From Pyrenopolyporus hunteri (lineage: Eukaryota; Ascomycota; Sordariomycetes; Xylariales; Hypoxylaceae), in contig CADCXC010000004.1 in the NCBI GenBank assembly GCA_902806595.1, forward strand, positions 2,604,001-2,668,000: a DNA stretch of 64,000 nt. The letters are read 5' to 3'. The position numbers and the translations under genes are program-made. The stretch's first letter is position 1. The number at the start of each line of letters is the position of its first letter. Below the pieces are notes generated by a model. The model searched no databases. It had not been told where the DNA came from and was given only the letters and a program-made list of their open reading frames with translations. Of this stretch, positions 12,058-23,349 are shown one piece after another.

Positions 12058-15000
12058 ATGGATCGCGACCCGCCCAACTCCCCCAGGGTTCTGGCCACAA
12101 AACCTAACGGAATTGTCAATAGTAATAGCTACAGCAGCAGTCGCGTTGGCAAGATCGCGACGCAGTCTTTTGGTTATCGACGGACATCGAGGAACATGAG
12201 TAAACCCGAGTCAAAAGAGAACGTCACGTCCGACACCGACATCAGCATCGGCAGCGGCTCCCGCCACCCCTTATATTCGAGCCCAAAGTATATCCCGAAT
12301 AGCAACAGCTTCAGCGCATCTGCGCGTAGGCGTTCCGAATCCCCGCGCGAGACGCGGATACCTCGTCCCAAGAGCGCTACACCGGTCGCAACGTCCCCCA
12401 ACGAGCGCGATACGCGTGGAAGACAGCAGCAGCAGTCGCCCGATATGCGCCAACCCATGAGCTTCAAGTCGGCATTTGCGCTGGCTCGAAAGCAAGAGGT
12501 GGATGTTCAGTTCGATGACGACGACACTTTTAGCATCAAGCACGCCTTTAACATAGCTAGTGCTGAGATGGATAGACGCATCGATGGTTCCCCTAGTCCT
12601 GCTCCGCGGAATCCTCCGCTCAGAAGCCAATCGCCCAGCTTGCTTCCACGGAGGACATTCTCGGGTAGTTCGAACAACGATCTCGGGCGTCATTTACAAC
12701 GTTTCGACCGAAACCATCAACTTGGCACAGGTAACCGGCCACTCAATGGCTTGTTCAACAAGGCTCAAACCGGTTCTAAGGCATTAGAAACCGGTACCCT
12801 TCTTGCTAAGAAGGCCAGCAATAGCAGCCTCAAAGGTATTCCAGTTTATCGCAGAGACACCCAGCGGGAGGCTAGGCTTGGAAAAGAAGACGGCGTTAGG
12901 GCGACCGTCCCTATTCCATCCATCGAGTATGAGTCCGCTAGCGACGACCACGCTTCTCCGATCGAAAAACCGACCCCAAGATCACCTGAGAAGAGCTATA
13001 ATTGGCAGTTGGACGCTGATTTCACGGCTGGAGATCTCCAAGTCTCCGACAGTCCTCGTATCCGAGCCGGTCAGTCCAACGCAAGACCCACCCAACCACC
13101 AAGTCCTATGAGTTCCCCGGTTGCTAGCACGCCGAACATGCGTCGCAGCAATAGTCGAATTGATCAAATTCGGCAGAAGGAGATTGAAGCTGCGAATGCG
13201 GTTTTACCAGAAGAAGATATCTCCTCATCTATACGGGCTACTAGTCGCCTCGAGGAATTAAGGGCCCGGGAGAGGGAAGCGCTCTCGAAGCGGGCGGTAG
13301 CAACGAGTAGACTCGAGGAGATACGAATAAGGAATTCCGAGGCTCGTGCGGAATCTCCAGAGACTGGTGGGACCTCTAATAGGGAAGACCTTCGAAGGAA
13401 TTCGCTTCATTTTGAAAGAGCTGCGGCGACTCCAGAGAACAAGTCAGGCTCGATAGCAAGGGCGGAACAAGTCTCGAATACACCAGCTACTAGCTTCCGA
13501 GACACAAGTGACCAGAAACTAAACGAGTCACCGAAAGAGAAGAAAGGTGACACGAAGGCCGAGGATGATGGAAAGGGGGCTCAACTTCCACGGAACGACT
13601 CGCATGACCTACTTCAGCGCCTCGCGCGAGCTACCAGCAATAGCCCTTCCTTTGAAAAGGTTGATCAACCCGTCATTCCGGACAACGCCCCCCCGAAAGA
13701 AGAACCTAGGGGTTGGTCACGTCCGACGCGAGAAGAGAGGAGGCTTAGGAATTTAGAAGTCAAGAGCCTGGATATTAAGAGCTCCAGGGAAAGGCCAACG
13801 GTGGGCTTTGCGGGCTTGCAAAGGACCTTATCTAGCGATTCTATCAAGGAAAAACGGGCTAGCCGGTCTGGCTCAGAAGCTGACCCTACGGATCGGATTG
13901 AAGCCGAGATGAAGCTCTTCGCACCACTCGACAACTACTCGGAGAAGGGTTCCGTTCGAGCACCATCGCCTATTCCGCCAGAACCACTCGATGAAGAGAC
14001 GCCCCGATCAAATAAGATTGACCCATTAACGCAACCGACTCCACGTGTTACCGGCGCTTATGTTGATACGCCAGCTACCGTTAAAGTCAAGAAAGAGAGC
14101 CTTTTAGACGATAAGACTCCAGGTGACTCCAATCAAACCGATACGATTCCCAATCCTCGCATCAGGAGTTCTAGCGATCCATCAAACGAAGGCAACATGA
14201 AATCCGAGTTCTACGACGACTCGAAGTCTTCAGGGAGAGCATCGATACCGCGATCTTCTTCGGTTCCGGCGGCTTCACGCCGTGCTGGATCTACTTCCAG
14301 ACGCCGCCGGCCTCGCCGACCTGTGATCAATACGGCTAATCCCCCCTCGGTCAAGGACGATATTCGTGCTATCCTGCGCATGAACCAGATTGATGATTCG
14401 ACGCTTGAAGATTTCGATACGATTCTTGCCGACCAAGATATTGACGATGAGGAACTCGAGAAAATGGTGAACGACACGATGGACAAGATTGAGGATGATT
14501 CCGAATTTCCCGGACTCTCGGAGCGAGATCATGAGCTGCAGATTTACGACAGGATGAGCAAGTCACTGAAGACCGGTCTTCTAGGTATCCGATCCGCGAA
14601 GAAAGGGATCGAGCGTTTAGAAGATAAAGTTATGCATACAGAGCACAAGGCAGACCAAGCTCACGCAGATCCGAACGCCACCAGTCCCAAACCCGAAATG
14701 CGTACAGCCACCGTCTCAGTCGAGCCCGGTTCCGTCCTAATCGCGCTTCCCGCCTTGTACCGAAAATCTCCAAGATTCAGGCCCACGAAGTTGGGTGTAT
14801 TTACCCTCATCTTTTTTATATGGTATATTGTTGAGTCGGTCTTCTGTTTCTTGTATACGCCCCAATACGAGTGTACGCCAGATGTACCGTGCGACTGGTC
14901 GCCAAATGAACCGTACTTCCCCTATGCGATTCCTTTCATGTTGGATGAATGGACAACAGGAGGTAAAGGAAGAAAGCTGACGTGGAGAATCGGCGAGGAA

Positions 15001-15276
15001 ATCGGAGACATGTTCGCCGAGGTCACGGACTGGGTCACAAACACAGATTTCACCCAGTTTGATGAAAAATACATGAACGTCTGGCAGCGCAAGAGACATA
15101 GAAGACGACTCGCGAAGCATGGTCTAGTGCCAAAATGGGTGCCACCTCCGGACTACAAGCCCAGGTTCGCAGAATGGAATGCTGCGCGCCTGGCCAGAGA
15201 GGCTGCTGAAGAAGAAGAAGATGACTACTACGAGGCAGAGGACGAAACGATGAGCGCAGATGAGAGGATAAGGTGA
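12058..15276 (+). CDS. Large, mostly disordered single-pass membrane protein, conserved-looking, function unknown
   Basis: One uninterrupted exon encodes 1072 residues. I use the ATG at 12058 (MDRDPPNSPRV); the frame opens slightly upstream only at TTG. Residues 1 to about 750 are Ser/Pro/Arg-rich and low complexity, with charged helical patches such as TSRLEELRAREREA. Around residues 760-860 an acidic, helix-forming segment carries DDIRAILRMNQIDDSTLEDF and ELQIYDRMSKSLKTGLLGI, probably a coiled coil. One clear membrane segment lies near 911-932 (FTLIFFIWYIVESVFCFLY). A 140-residue tail follows with two Cys (CTPDVPC) and a Glu-rich end. The layout would suit a nuclear-envelope, spindle-pole or ER anchor. 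I cannot name the family and that location is inference. Confidence 0.8.
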   Translation: MDRDPPNSPRVLATKPNGIVNSNSYSSSRVGKIATQSFGYRRTSRNMSKPESKENVTSDTDISIGSGSRHPLYSSPKYIPNSNSFSASARRRSESPRETRIPRPKSATPVATSPNERDTRGRQQQQSPDMRQPMSFKSAFALARKQEVDVQFDDDDTFSIKHAFNIASAEMDRRIDGSPSPAPRNPPLRSQSPSLLPRRTFSGSSNNDLGRHLQRFDRNHQLGTGNRPLNGLFNKAQTGSKALETGTLLAKKASNSSLKGIPVYRRDTQREARLGKEDGVRATVPIPSIEYESASDDHASPIEKPTPRSPEKSYNWQLDADFTAGDLQVSDSPRIRAGQSNARPTQPPSPMSSPVASTPNMRRSNSRIDQIRQKEIEAANAVLPEEDISSSIRATSRLEELRAREREALSKRAVATSRLEEIRIRNSEARAESPETGGTSNREDLRRNSLHFERAAATPENKSGSIARAEQVSNTPATSFRDTSDQKLNESPKEKKGDTKAEDDGKGAQLPRNDSHDLLQRLARATSNSPSFEKVDQPVIPDNAPPKEEPRGWSRPTREERRLRNLEVKSLDIKSSRERPTVGFAGLQRTLSSDSIKEKRASRSGSEADPTDRIEAEMKLFAPLDNYSEKGSVRAPSPIPPEPLDEETPRSNKIDPLTQPTPRVTGAYVDTPATVKVKKESLLDDKTPGDSNQTDTIPNPRIRSSSDPSNEGNMKSEFYDDSKSSGRASIPRSSSVPAASRRAGSTSRRRRPRRPVINTANPPSVKDDIRAILRMNQIDDSTLEDFDTILADQDIDDEELEKMVNDTMDKIEDDSEFPGLSERDHELQIYDRMSKSLKTGLLGIRSAKKGIERLEDKVMHTEHKADQAHADPNATSPKPEMRTATVSVEPGSVLIALPALYRKSPRFRPTKLGVFTLIFFIWYIVESVFCFLYTPQYECTPDVPCDWSPNEPYFPYAIPFMLDEWTTGGKGRKLTWRIGEEIGDMFAEVTDWVTNTDFTQFDEKYMNVWQRKRHRRRLAKHGLVPKWVPPPDYKPRFAEWNAARLAREAAEEEEDDYYEAEDETMSADERIR

Positions 15277-16349
15277 GGCAAATTACGCCGACGGTACGAT
15301 TCCGGGTGGACACTTGGGTCCTGGTGATGGACATATCTTAGTAAACGTTGCAGTGTATACCTAGTTTCTCGGTCTTGGGGCCTACGCCCAGTCGGGATTT
15401 CAAATCGCGCGGTCTATACAGGATGTGATTTTGCATTTGCATCTGGAGGGCATGGCAGGCGTTCACTGACTCCGACCTTGCAGTCTTTCGTCGGAACGGG
15501 CTCGAGGGACACGATGTACTTTATCGTACTAAATCATTTACATATACCATAAAATATCTTCGGGCTACGGCCCTCGTAATAATGGGATGAGAATTACTTC
15601 GTAACATCATGTAAGGGTTTTCTTTACGACACAGTATTGGGGCGCTTCTATATATTGTATCTATCCACCTCATTAACACTGTAGATCCGTAGAACCTGGC
15701 GCATTTCCGCAATCTTGATCTTGACGGTTCCAGCCCACGTCGATCTCTATTGCCAAGATTTACGCTTCCGCCTCACGTTGCGACGTCAGCTCTTCGGATG
15801 TCCACCGGCGCAACTCATTCCAGATGTCGTACAAACGACCACCACTTACGCAATCGCACTCGCGAAATAAGAAAGCGATCAAGATCCAGATATATAACTA
15901 GACGTGCCTGTGAGTCGGCTCCAACCGATTGGGACCCCAATGACGAAATATAGGGTCTTAGCTTATGACGGTTTCGACACCAACCTCTTAGTTGACGATG
16001 ATCTAACTCCTGATTGGGCAATGAGACGGGTTCAGACAAAGCTATCTCGATATCCAACTTGATCACGGCAAACATCTGATGTCATGACTAGCACTGTCTC
16101 CTTTGTGCAATATAGTAAAGTTGAAGCATACTAGCGACAGCTCCAGAAGATGCCGAAGTTAGGGGTAAGCACATCCAAATCATATACCGTCAACTGCTCC
16201 GCTTTACTGGCTGATAACGTATATTTAATCCCAATGAATCTACGAGCTGTATTTAAAAATACGATTGGCTTTTTCTTCTCCGCTACGACCTTCGACCTAA
16301 CCCTTCCACATAACTAAGATACCCCTAGAGCCATTCAAGAGCTATCGTG
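15277..16349. other. Intergenic region
   Basis: 1.07 kb with only short overlapping open frames and no recognisable family sequence. It probably holds the 3' UTR of the membrane-protein gene and the promoter of the next gene. Confidence 0.5.
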
Positions 16350-18992
16350 ATGAGTTCCAATATCGCTGCACAAGACTCCGAACCCCATCCCCCGGGGTCC
16401 TTCCCGACTGATGACATGCTCCTTTCACAGGACTCAAGCTTAACGTCCTCAAAGTCTCATCGTACTCACAATAAATTGCACAAGCGCGAAGATCCCAGGG
16501 GGTGGAGTGATGAGGAGAAGGCTGCTCGCGGGCACCAGTATACGGACTCGGGTATCGGCCTAACAGATTCGAACTATGCTCAAACTTCTCGATCTCAGGA
16601 GAGGACGGATAATGAAAGAGCTTTCCAACCCAATACGACAGATATTCAAAGCCGTGGTGCTGCGCCAAATACTACGGCGAGATCGACGGACTATCGCAGC
16701 AACGAGGATAAGCCAGGCGTAGTAACTGGCGCGTATAGTCGTGATAATATCGGGAGCAAAGACGATCATTATCCGAAGTCAACCGCCTCGAATTCAATCC
16801 CTAACAATCAGCCTAGTGCACAAGGCATCGGGGCTGTTGGTCCTGCAACCGCGATATCCACGGCAGCCAGGTCCAGTAATGAAGAACATGAACGGAGCAG
16901 CACCAACCACAACACCATTCGAAACGGTATAAGGCAAACCAGTAATGTCGAACATCAGGACCCCTATTGGGGATCTGTTCCCTACGGCACCGGCATTTAC
17001 AATACGGTCACCGGACACGGCAGCTCTGAGACCCCGGCGGAGGGATCTGTACACAGTCACGGCCTACCGTTGAACAACGAGCACCAAAGGGCGTTTCCAC
17101 TCTCAACGTCTAATAATAAGCCCCGCGAGGTTAGTCCTCGTAATGGATCACGGTTTAAGGAGGGCCTAGATGAATCTAGCGTAGCCGCTGGTGCAGGCCT
17201 TGCCGCCCCTGCACTCTCTGAAAAACGAGACCATCAACGTGAAACTCAGTCGCAGGAACCTGCTCACGGCAAACATGAAGACGCAGATGTCAAGAAAGAA
17301 AATAAGATCAGCAGCTTCTTCCACCGAGACCATAAAGACGAAAAGAAGGTTGAGTCTGAGAAGAAACATGACTCTAATGAGATCAAGCTCAAGGACCAAA
17401 CTCCAAGCAAAGATGACAGGCCTCTGACCGACCGAGACGCTGGCGCGGCTCTTGCCGCTGCTTCTATGGCGTACGGTGCCAAAGGCCATGCAGACAAGCA
17501 TGATAAGAAGCCCAAGGAATCTAAATCAGAACCGAAGGAAGACAATGCAGCCGGATTGTATCAGCACCCGAATAAAAAGGTTGACTCGGATGACCCCTTC
17601 ATTGCCGCTGGTTACAAGGTACCCAGCACTCAGAACACAACGAACAATAACAATGCCAACAACACCCACCCTACTTCAGAAGACGTTACCACTAGAGGCC
17701 ACCCATTTACTGCGCAACCCACGGATAAAGGTACCGATAAGGGCGATTCAAAGCTCGGGTACGGCCCTGCAGCTGCTGGAGTAGGAACGGGCGCTGCTTA
17801 CGCTGCACACGAACACGCAAGCCAAAACAGGAACCGGAGTGATTTGCATAGTACTGAGCCCCTGCATAATAGCTCGGCAACCGGCACACCTAACACGACT
17901 TCTCAGTCTGCTGGATCTGGTTATACTATCGGCAAGCCTCAACTCGGTGTGATCATTGGTAATACAGAGACCACCGGCTCACCAGAGAAGACGCAATATT
18001 CACCGCTGACGGGCTCTAATGTTGATCGCTCTTACGCTGACCCTAGCCACCACGGCGAGTACAACGTCCTGTCAGGCGGAACCCCTTCGGGCATCAACAC
18101 CGGGAAGCATTATGGCGACAAGAAGGATTTAACGCCGTCGTCGCCAAGCACTACACGCAGTGCCGTATCAACGGAGGACCACACCGGTACCAAAGCCGCC
18201 GCTGCCGGCGCTGGAGTTGCCGCCGCCAGTGCCGCCCCCCGCTACACCGGAAAGCGACGCAGCGAAAAGACCTCGGTATCCAACCCAAAGGAAATCCACG
18301 AATTACACGCCGAGCCCCGAGGCGCCCACGGCCGTACATCCAGCGGTTCGAGCCAGGGCGGCATGTATAAGACCTTATCATCCGGCACACCCTCCGGCGT
18401 GAACGTTGACGACGGCCATGACCACAACTCCCACGTCACTACATCCTCGCCAACTGCCGCTACCCGCGATGCCACAAACAACAACAGCCGCAACCACAAC
18501 CACGGAAAAGCTACCGCCGCCGCCGCCGCCGCCGCTGGCGCCACGAGCGTAGCTGGTGCCGGCGTCGCCGCGAACCACCACCACCACCAAGATGCCGAGC
18601 ATAAGCATACCACCGCGGGTACCAGCACCGCGGCCCGCGGCTCCCAGCCCGGCGCGACGGCCGGTTCCCCGGACGCCCGGACGTCGACGGACTCCAGCCA
18701 CGGCGGGCAGTACAAGGTGCTGCCGTCGGGCACGCCGTCGGGGATCAACGTGGAGGGCCACGGACGCGACCACCACACCGCTTCCGCCAGGGGGTTCCAC
18801 CACCCCGCCGCTACCAATGTAAGCGCCGGCGCCACGCCTGAGACTAACGCTGCTGCTAGGACGAAAGCTAACGCTGCTGTGATGTCAGGCGCCGCCGCGG
18901 GGCCGGCCGGTTTGAGAGCGCCGGAGAAGGTGCTGCATCGGTGCGCGAGGTGTGGCGAGGAGAATGATATTACGGGGTATTTCCGGAGGTAA
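16350..18992 (+). CDS. Low-complexity protein with three G-x-Y...SGTPSG modules and a C-terminal CxxC motif
   Basis: A single exon encodes 880 residues, starting MSSNIAAQDSE at the ATG following a GTG. The first two thirds are hydrophilic and rich in Ser, Thr, Asn and His, with a Lys/Glu-rich patch near 320-400 and several Ala/Gly stretches that could form short hydrophobic helices. Three copies of a short module occur near residues 565, 666 and 781: HGEYNVLSGGTPSGIN, GGMYKTLSSGTPSGVN and GGQYKVLPSGTPSGIN. The last 20 residues hold RCARCGEENDITGYFRR, with one CxxC pair. There is no signal peptide and no recognised domain. Third-codon GC rises towards the 3' end. Function is unknown; repeat spacing and Ala/His-rich linkers suggest a scaffold-like protein. 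Confidence 0.75.
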   Translation: MSSNIAAQDSEPHPPGSFPTDDMLLSQDSSLTSSKSHRTHNKLHKREDPRGWSDEEKAARGHQYTDSGIGLTDSNYAQTSRSQERTDNERAFQPNTTDIQSRGAAPNTTARSTDYRSNEDKPGVVTGAYSRDNIGSKDDHYPKSTASNSIPNNQPSAQGIGAVGPATAISTAARSSNEEHERSSTNHNTIRNGIRQTSNVEHQDPYWGSVPYGTGIYNTVTGHGSSETPAEGSVHSHGLPLNNEHQRAFPLSTSNNKPREVSPRNGSRFKEGLDESSVAAGAGLAAPALSEKRDHQRETQSQEPAHGKHEDADVKKENKISSFFHRDHKDEKKVESEKKHDSNEIKLKDQTPSKDDRPLTDRDAGAALAAASMAYGAKGHADKHDKKPKESKSEPKEDNAAGLYQHPNKKVDSDDPFIAAGYKVPSTQNTTNNNNANNTHPTSEDVTTRGHPFTAQPTDKGTDKGDSKLGYGPAAAGVGTGAAYAAHEHASQNRNRSDLHSTEPLHNSSATGTPNTTSQSAGSGYTIGKPQLGVIIGNTETTGSPEKTQYSPLTGSNVDRSYADPSHHGEYNVLSGGTPSGINTGKHYGDKKDLTPSSPSTTRSAVSTEDHTGTKAAAAGAGVAAASAAPRYTGKRRSEKTSVSNPKEIHELHAEPRGAHGRTSSGSSQGGMYKTLSSGTPSGVNVDDGHDHNSHVTTSSPTAATRDATNNNSRNHNHGKATAAAAAAAGATSVAGAGVAANHHHHQDAEHKHTTAGTSTAARGSQPGATAGSPDARTSTDSSHGGQYKVLPSGTPSGINVEGHGRDHHTASARGFHHPAATNVSAGATPETNAAARTKANAAVMSGAAAGPAGLRAPEKVLHRCARCGEENDITGYFRR

Positions 18993-20314
18993 GGGTTCTT
19001 GTGGGCGGATTTGTTGAGGGGTCCTGAGGTAGGTGCCTCTGGGTTGGATTGGGGGGTAGGGGATGTGCTGGCGAGTGTGTGTTTGTAGGGATGGATGGGT
19101 GGTGCCTAGGTGGGTAGGTATGTATAACGAATGAGAAATGGAAATGGGAATGGGAATGAAAGAATGCTAAATAAGAATGGTATGAGATATACACATAGAT
19201 CTAAGTGTTAGATTAACTTATAATATAGCTAGCAGTGCTTTATATAACGGCGCTTTTATGAGACGATGAATAAACTTCAAGCTCTTATTGTTAAGTTTTC
19301 TTGGAGAGAGCGAGGGATCCGTGTCTTCCCCGTTCTAAATAGTAAGATCTGAGATCGATATACCTCCCCGGGGCGTTAATATTATCCCCCCATGATCGTA
19401 CATGCCAACACTCAAATGGGTATTCGTCAAACGGTCGTTTGTTACAGTGCGGTATGTATAGCAACTTATCGTCTTCGGGTGCTATAAATGTCGGCTGGAA
19501 ATTTCCATCGGAAGACTCATGTGCTATGTAGGCTAGAAAAGGGGCGTCTTACTCTATAGTTAAAGTGTTTCGAGTATTCAAGTTAGTAAAATACGGGAGC
19601 ATATCCATATGCCGGTCTATTATTCGCGACTGCCCCCCTTTTATCGCCAACCGAATGCTTGTTATCCCATTACCTACCTAGGTAACTTCAGTCACGTTAC
19701 ATTAGGTATACAGGCGGCCTAAAAGATGTAGTAGTATTGGAACGGACCAGTGATTCACCCAGATATTCATCGTCTTTATAAGCTAAGCTGCTCTTACAGG
19801 ACAGATATTCACGCACTACCTCAGAGCAGAGAAGCGAGTCAAACATTTGGGTAGGAACTTCCTTTGACGTGAACCGCTCCGCACATTCGTATGTTAGTAG
19901 ATAGGTACTTAGAAAATTCGACTCTAAGGCCCTAGAGACTATGGTAATTGTGTGCCCTTGTGTAATTCACCGGCCAATGTTTGGGAACCGAATGAGGGGT
20001 TTGGAATCCACTTCTACCTGGAAGCAGCTCAGGAGACAAGTTTGACGATGCTGAGGGTGTTACCTGGCTTAAAGGAACACAGATCGGTTAGGAAAACCTG
20101 GGTTTCGTAAACAGAGGTGCCTACCCAAGCCCCCCTCCGCCTATCTTTCAAGACTTCCACTCCACCCTCTCTCCCCCTTCGTTTTCTCCCTTCAACTTCA
20201 ATCGAGCCTTACTTTTGCACCAGGCTCAGGGCAAACAAGCAACGCTGAGGTCAATCAACCTCGCATCAGTTCATAAAATCTTTCAAACAACACCACACTT
20301 TCGTTTTCTTCAGC
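18993..20314. other. Intergenic region with pyrimidine-rich promoter tract
   Basis: About 1.3 kb without a gene I can support. TACCTAGGTA-type sequence occurs near 19673-19684. A long C/T-rich tract at about 20133-20210 directly precedes the next gene and looks like its core promoter. Confidence 0.5.
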
Positions 20315-21276
20315 ATGTCCGACGACGACCAAAGCCAGGGCTCTCAGTCTAAGGGCGACCAGATCCAGGACCCTCAGTCTGACGACGATCACACCCAGGA
20401 CCCCCAGCCTAATGACTCAGGCGTCAAACAGGTTCGGCAATTCGATATCGTGGTCGATTCGGAGCCGCCGGAGTCCTCGGAGCCGTCAGACGCGTCGGAA
20501 CGAGGAAGCCCATCCCCCAAGCCTATCGTTTTCCCCTACCAGGGCTACGACATCACCAACTTCGGCATCGAACCCGTTCCCGACGAGCTACGTTCCGCTC
20601 GCTGCTCGATGCTTTTCATCGAGATCAAGGGGTCCCGCTATCCGGACCCAAGCGATTTCGATAACCATTCTTTCTTCAAGGTCGACTTCGCAACGCCTTT
20701 GGGATGGTACGCGGGCGCCGAGCTCAGAATGACCGCGGAAGACTCTGGCCCCGACGAGATTAGAACGTCCGGATGTCTGTCGCTTAGGCCTCGAACGTAC
20801 CCCGAGATCTCCTTCAACACCCACCGCGGGTTTATGTTCCGCTTGCGTGGCTCGGTGACTCTCGAGGATATCCTCAAAACCATCGTCGATAACAACCTGG
20901 AGTGGTTCGACTTCAATATTGTCAAGTGGGACTACGTCGGATTCCGCGACTTCATGTAAGCTTTGTCCCTTCGCGTGGGTGTTATAATCAACCGCCCTCA
21001 CTAATGCGACCGGATTCTAGTACTCAGGTGTTCTACCAGCTCGAAGCTCGTGGATACGTCGATCATTGGGTAAATGGAATCCTTCCGGATGATTGTTTCC
21101 CTCTGCCATGCGAGGAGCTGACGGCTTACAATGTGATGGCATTCCGATATAATTGCGAAGGCAAATCTATTCCTTCCAAGGTTGGAATGGGTCGATTCCC
21201 TTACTACGAGCGTGTCATTACAGAAGACATGACATACGATACCACACCCAAGGATGAAGGTCCAGTAGACACTTAA
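20315..21276 (+). CDS. Hypothetical protein with acidic disordered N-terminus
   Basis: Two exons, 20315-20955 and 21021-21276, encode 298 residues. The intron 20956-21020 starts GTAAGC and ends CTAG, and the join (FRDFI-TQVFYQLEARGY) keeps phase. Residues 1-75 are acidic and Gln/Asp/Ser-rich with imperfect repeats of the type QDPQSDDDHTQ. Residues 80-298 look globular, with alternating hydrophobic strands (SMLFIEIKGSRYPDPSDF; SVTLEDILKTIVDNNLEWF). I do not recognise the domain with confidence; it might be one of the fungal DUFs of small alpha/beta proteins. There is no signal peptide or membrane segment. Confidence 0.72.
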
Positions 21277-23349
21277 CTGCTCCTGGTTCTCTTTCGCCCT
21301 CTTCGATGGCATGTTCTCAAGGATACCCCCAAGGCTAGGTAGGCGTCCGGCTGTACCGGAGTCAGATAATCATTCACTTGGTCCCTTCGCATTAGGTTGG
21401 GAGGGAGGGCTGTTTGCAGGCATGGAATAAAGGGTGGTTTCGTTTCTGGGAGCTTGTGCTTGATAGCTACCTAGGTTTAATTAAAAAATCATGATAAATC
21501 GGACTCGCGGCCCTCACGTCGACTGACGCGGAGTATGACGTCATACCTCAGCTCACCGGATAGAAATCCTGTTAGAACTGGCAAGTCGAACTTAATGTAG
21601 GGATTCCGTAATTCTTTTCGATGAAGGTATCGGGTTACGGGTTGCCCCCCGTTGCGCATTCTGCCCGAGCCACGGCGTGGGTGAGAAGATAATATAGCAT
21701 GACTAGGTAGGTAGCGACAAGGTCTCGACACAACTCCTCTGACTAACTACCTTACCTAGGTGGTAGGGGCGTGTAAACCTATGTTCGTGTTCATATCATA
21801 GGTATTCAGCTGCTGAGGGGCTTTTGCCACGCTTTTGCTCGAGTAATACAACAGAAGAGAGCCAAAGAAAAAAAAAAACTCACTTTTCTTGGCTGGTCTA
21901 TTTGCGTGCGCAACCATCCATCCCATCTGGTTTCTGACGGGTCGCTAAATTTAGTTCAAACTCGTTGATCAGCAATATCGTAAGTTAGAAGACCGTATGT
22001 ATGCCTTCTATGCAGGGGGTTACATTGAATGCTTTAAGCTTGAATTTAAAACCTGGTCCTTTCTCGAGTTCCCTTTTAACTTAAGGATGGCATACCAAAA
22101 CACATTGTTCTTTTATTATATTCCTATGGACGCTACTAGGTAGGTACGTATGCTATGAGTAAATATGTCAGAGGAAGATTAACATCACCGCCATTGAGAA
22201 ATTGGCCCTAGAGCTAGTAGATCTGCATACAGTAGCCGCATGGGGAATTGGGGTACTGCCTCGTAGGGCTCAGTTGCGTTCTCTTGTGGTGGAGCTAAGC
22301 CCCCTGTTTAGGGACCTACCCTACCCATGTCTTGGGTTCTGCCTAACGCTTCAGGGGGGCGTCGAAGTAACGAAGCGGTTTGTTAGTTCCCGGTAATAAG
22401 TGTGTAAAATGCCTAAGGTAGGTAGGTGTATAACAAATGACCACCTATCTAGGCACTTATCATAGAATATTTCTAGTATAGATTTGTATTAGTGAAAACT
22501 GAAAGAATACATGAAATAATTATGGAATTATCTTCCTTAAAATATAAATTGTCGAAGTATTCGAAAGCATAGAACTCCAAAATATTTTTCTGCGCCTCCA
22601 CGCATGTGAACACTACCTATGAAGTAGTGTATTTAATTTCACCCTGGTAAGACTCGGCTTGGGGCTGAATGTATTAGTTTTCCTCTAGTCGCAATAGCGC
22701 TGGGATAGACATAGGCGCCAGGAAGTGGTTTGGGGACGGGTCGTCTTGGTAGGACTCTGATTCGACAAGGGCATACAAAGATCGTCCCCGATCTGCTGTC
22801 ATGCCCATGCGACTTGCCCATACTTACCTATTACCGTGAAACGGCTTTTTTCGTTATCAGTCGAAACTTTATACTCCGGATGGTCAGTTACCTACCATCT
22901 TGGGTATGAGCTAAGAAAAAGCAAAGAAAGAGAACGAATCCTGCGTCGTCGCAGCATGGATACGCACTCGGTACATAAGACGAGGGATTCAGCCGCAGCT
23001 GCGGACTTGATTACTGTGGATCTGGTGAGATGTGACGGCTCGTTTCGTCAGGAAATGAATTCTTTTGGTTATGGAGTCTGGTCCCCATTTAATGGCCTGG
23101 CGCATAACCTATTAAACTCGACTGCTCCCTCGGCGGGCGTTGACGCTGACTTGATCTTTTTTGATCTTTTGTGATCTTTTGTCCTCTGCAATTTCTACAC
23201 GGCCTTTGTCGCACCGATCGACCTTTGGTACGCCCGAGCCGTAGTCCTTACCTGTAACCGGAAACGCGCTTCGATTGTTGGCGGGAGACGGAACAGAAAA
23301 GTTATTCGAAGACACTCGTAAAAGTCAGAGTCAGACTCTATTGACGATA
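21277..23349. other. Long intergenic region
   Basis: About 2 kb without a supported gene. TAGGTA-type repeats occur near 21470, 21715-21760, 22140 and 22420. AT-rich patches lie at 22480-22600. Short open frames at 22202-22396 and 22836-23174 have no family resemblance. Three TTGATCTTTT-like units at 23151-23180 lie about 170 nt before the PLAC8 gene. Confidence 0.5.

Noticed and set aside
18242..18835. 197-codon minus-strand frame over the low-complexity gene
   Set aside because: Trp/Val/Ala-rich composition is what antisense reading of His/Thr/Ala codons gives; no family sequence.
22836..23174. 112-codon open frame before the PLAC8 gene
   Set aside because: It overlaps the likely promoter and TTGATCTTTT repeats, and its composition does not look coding.
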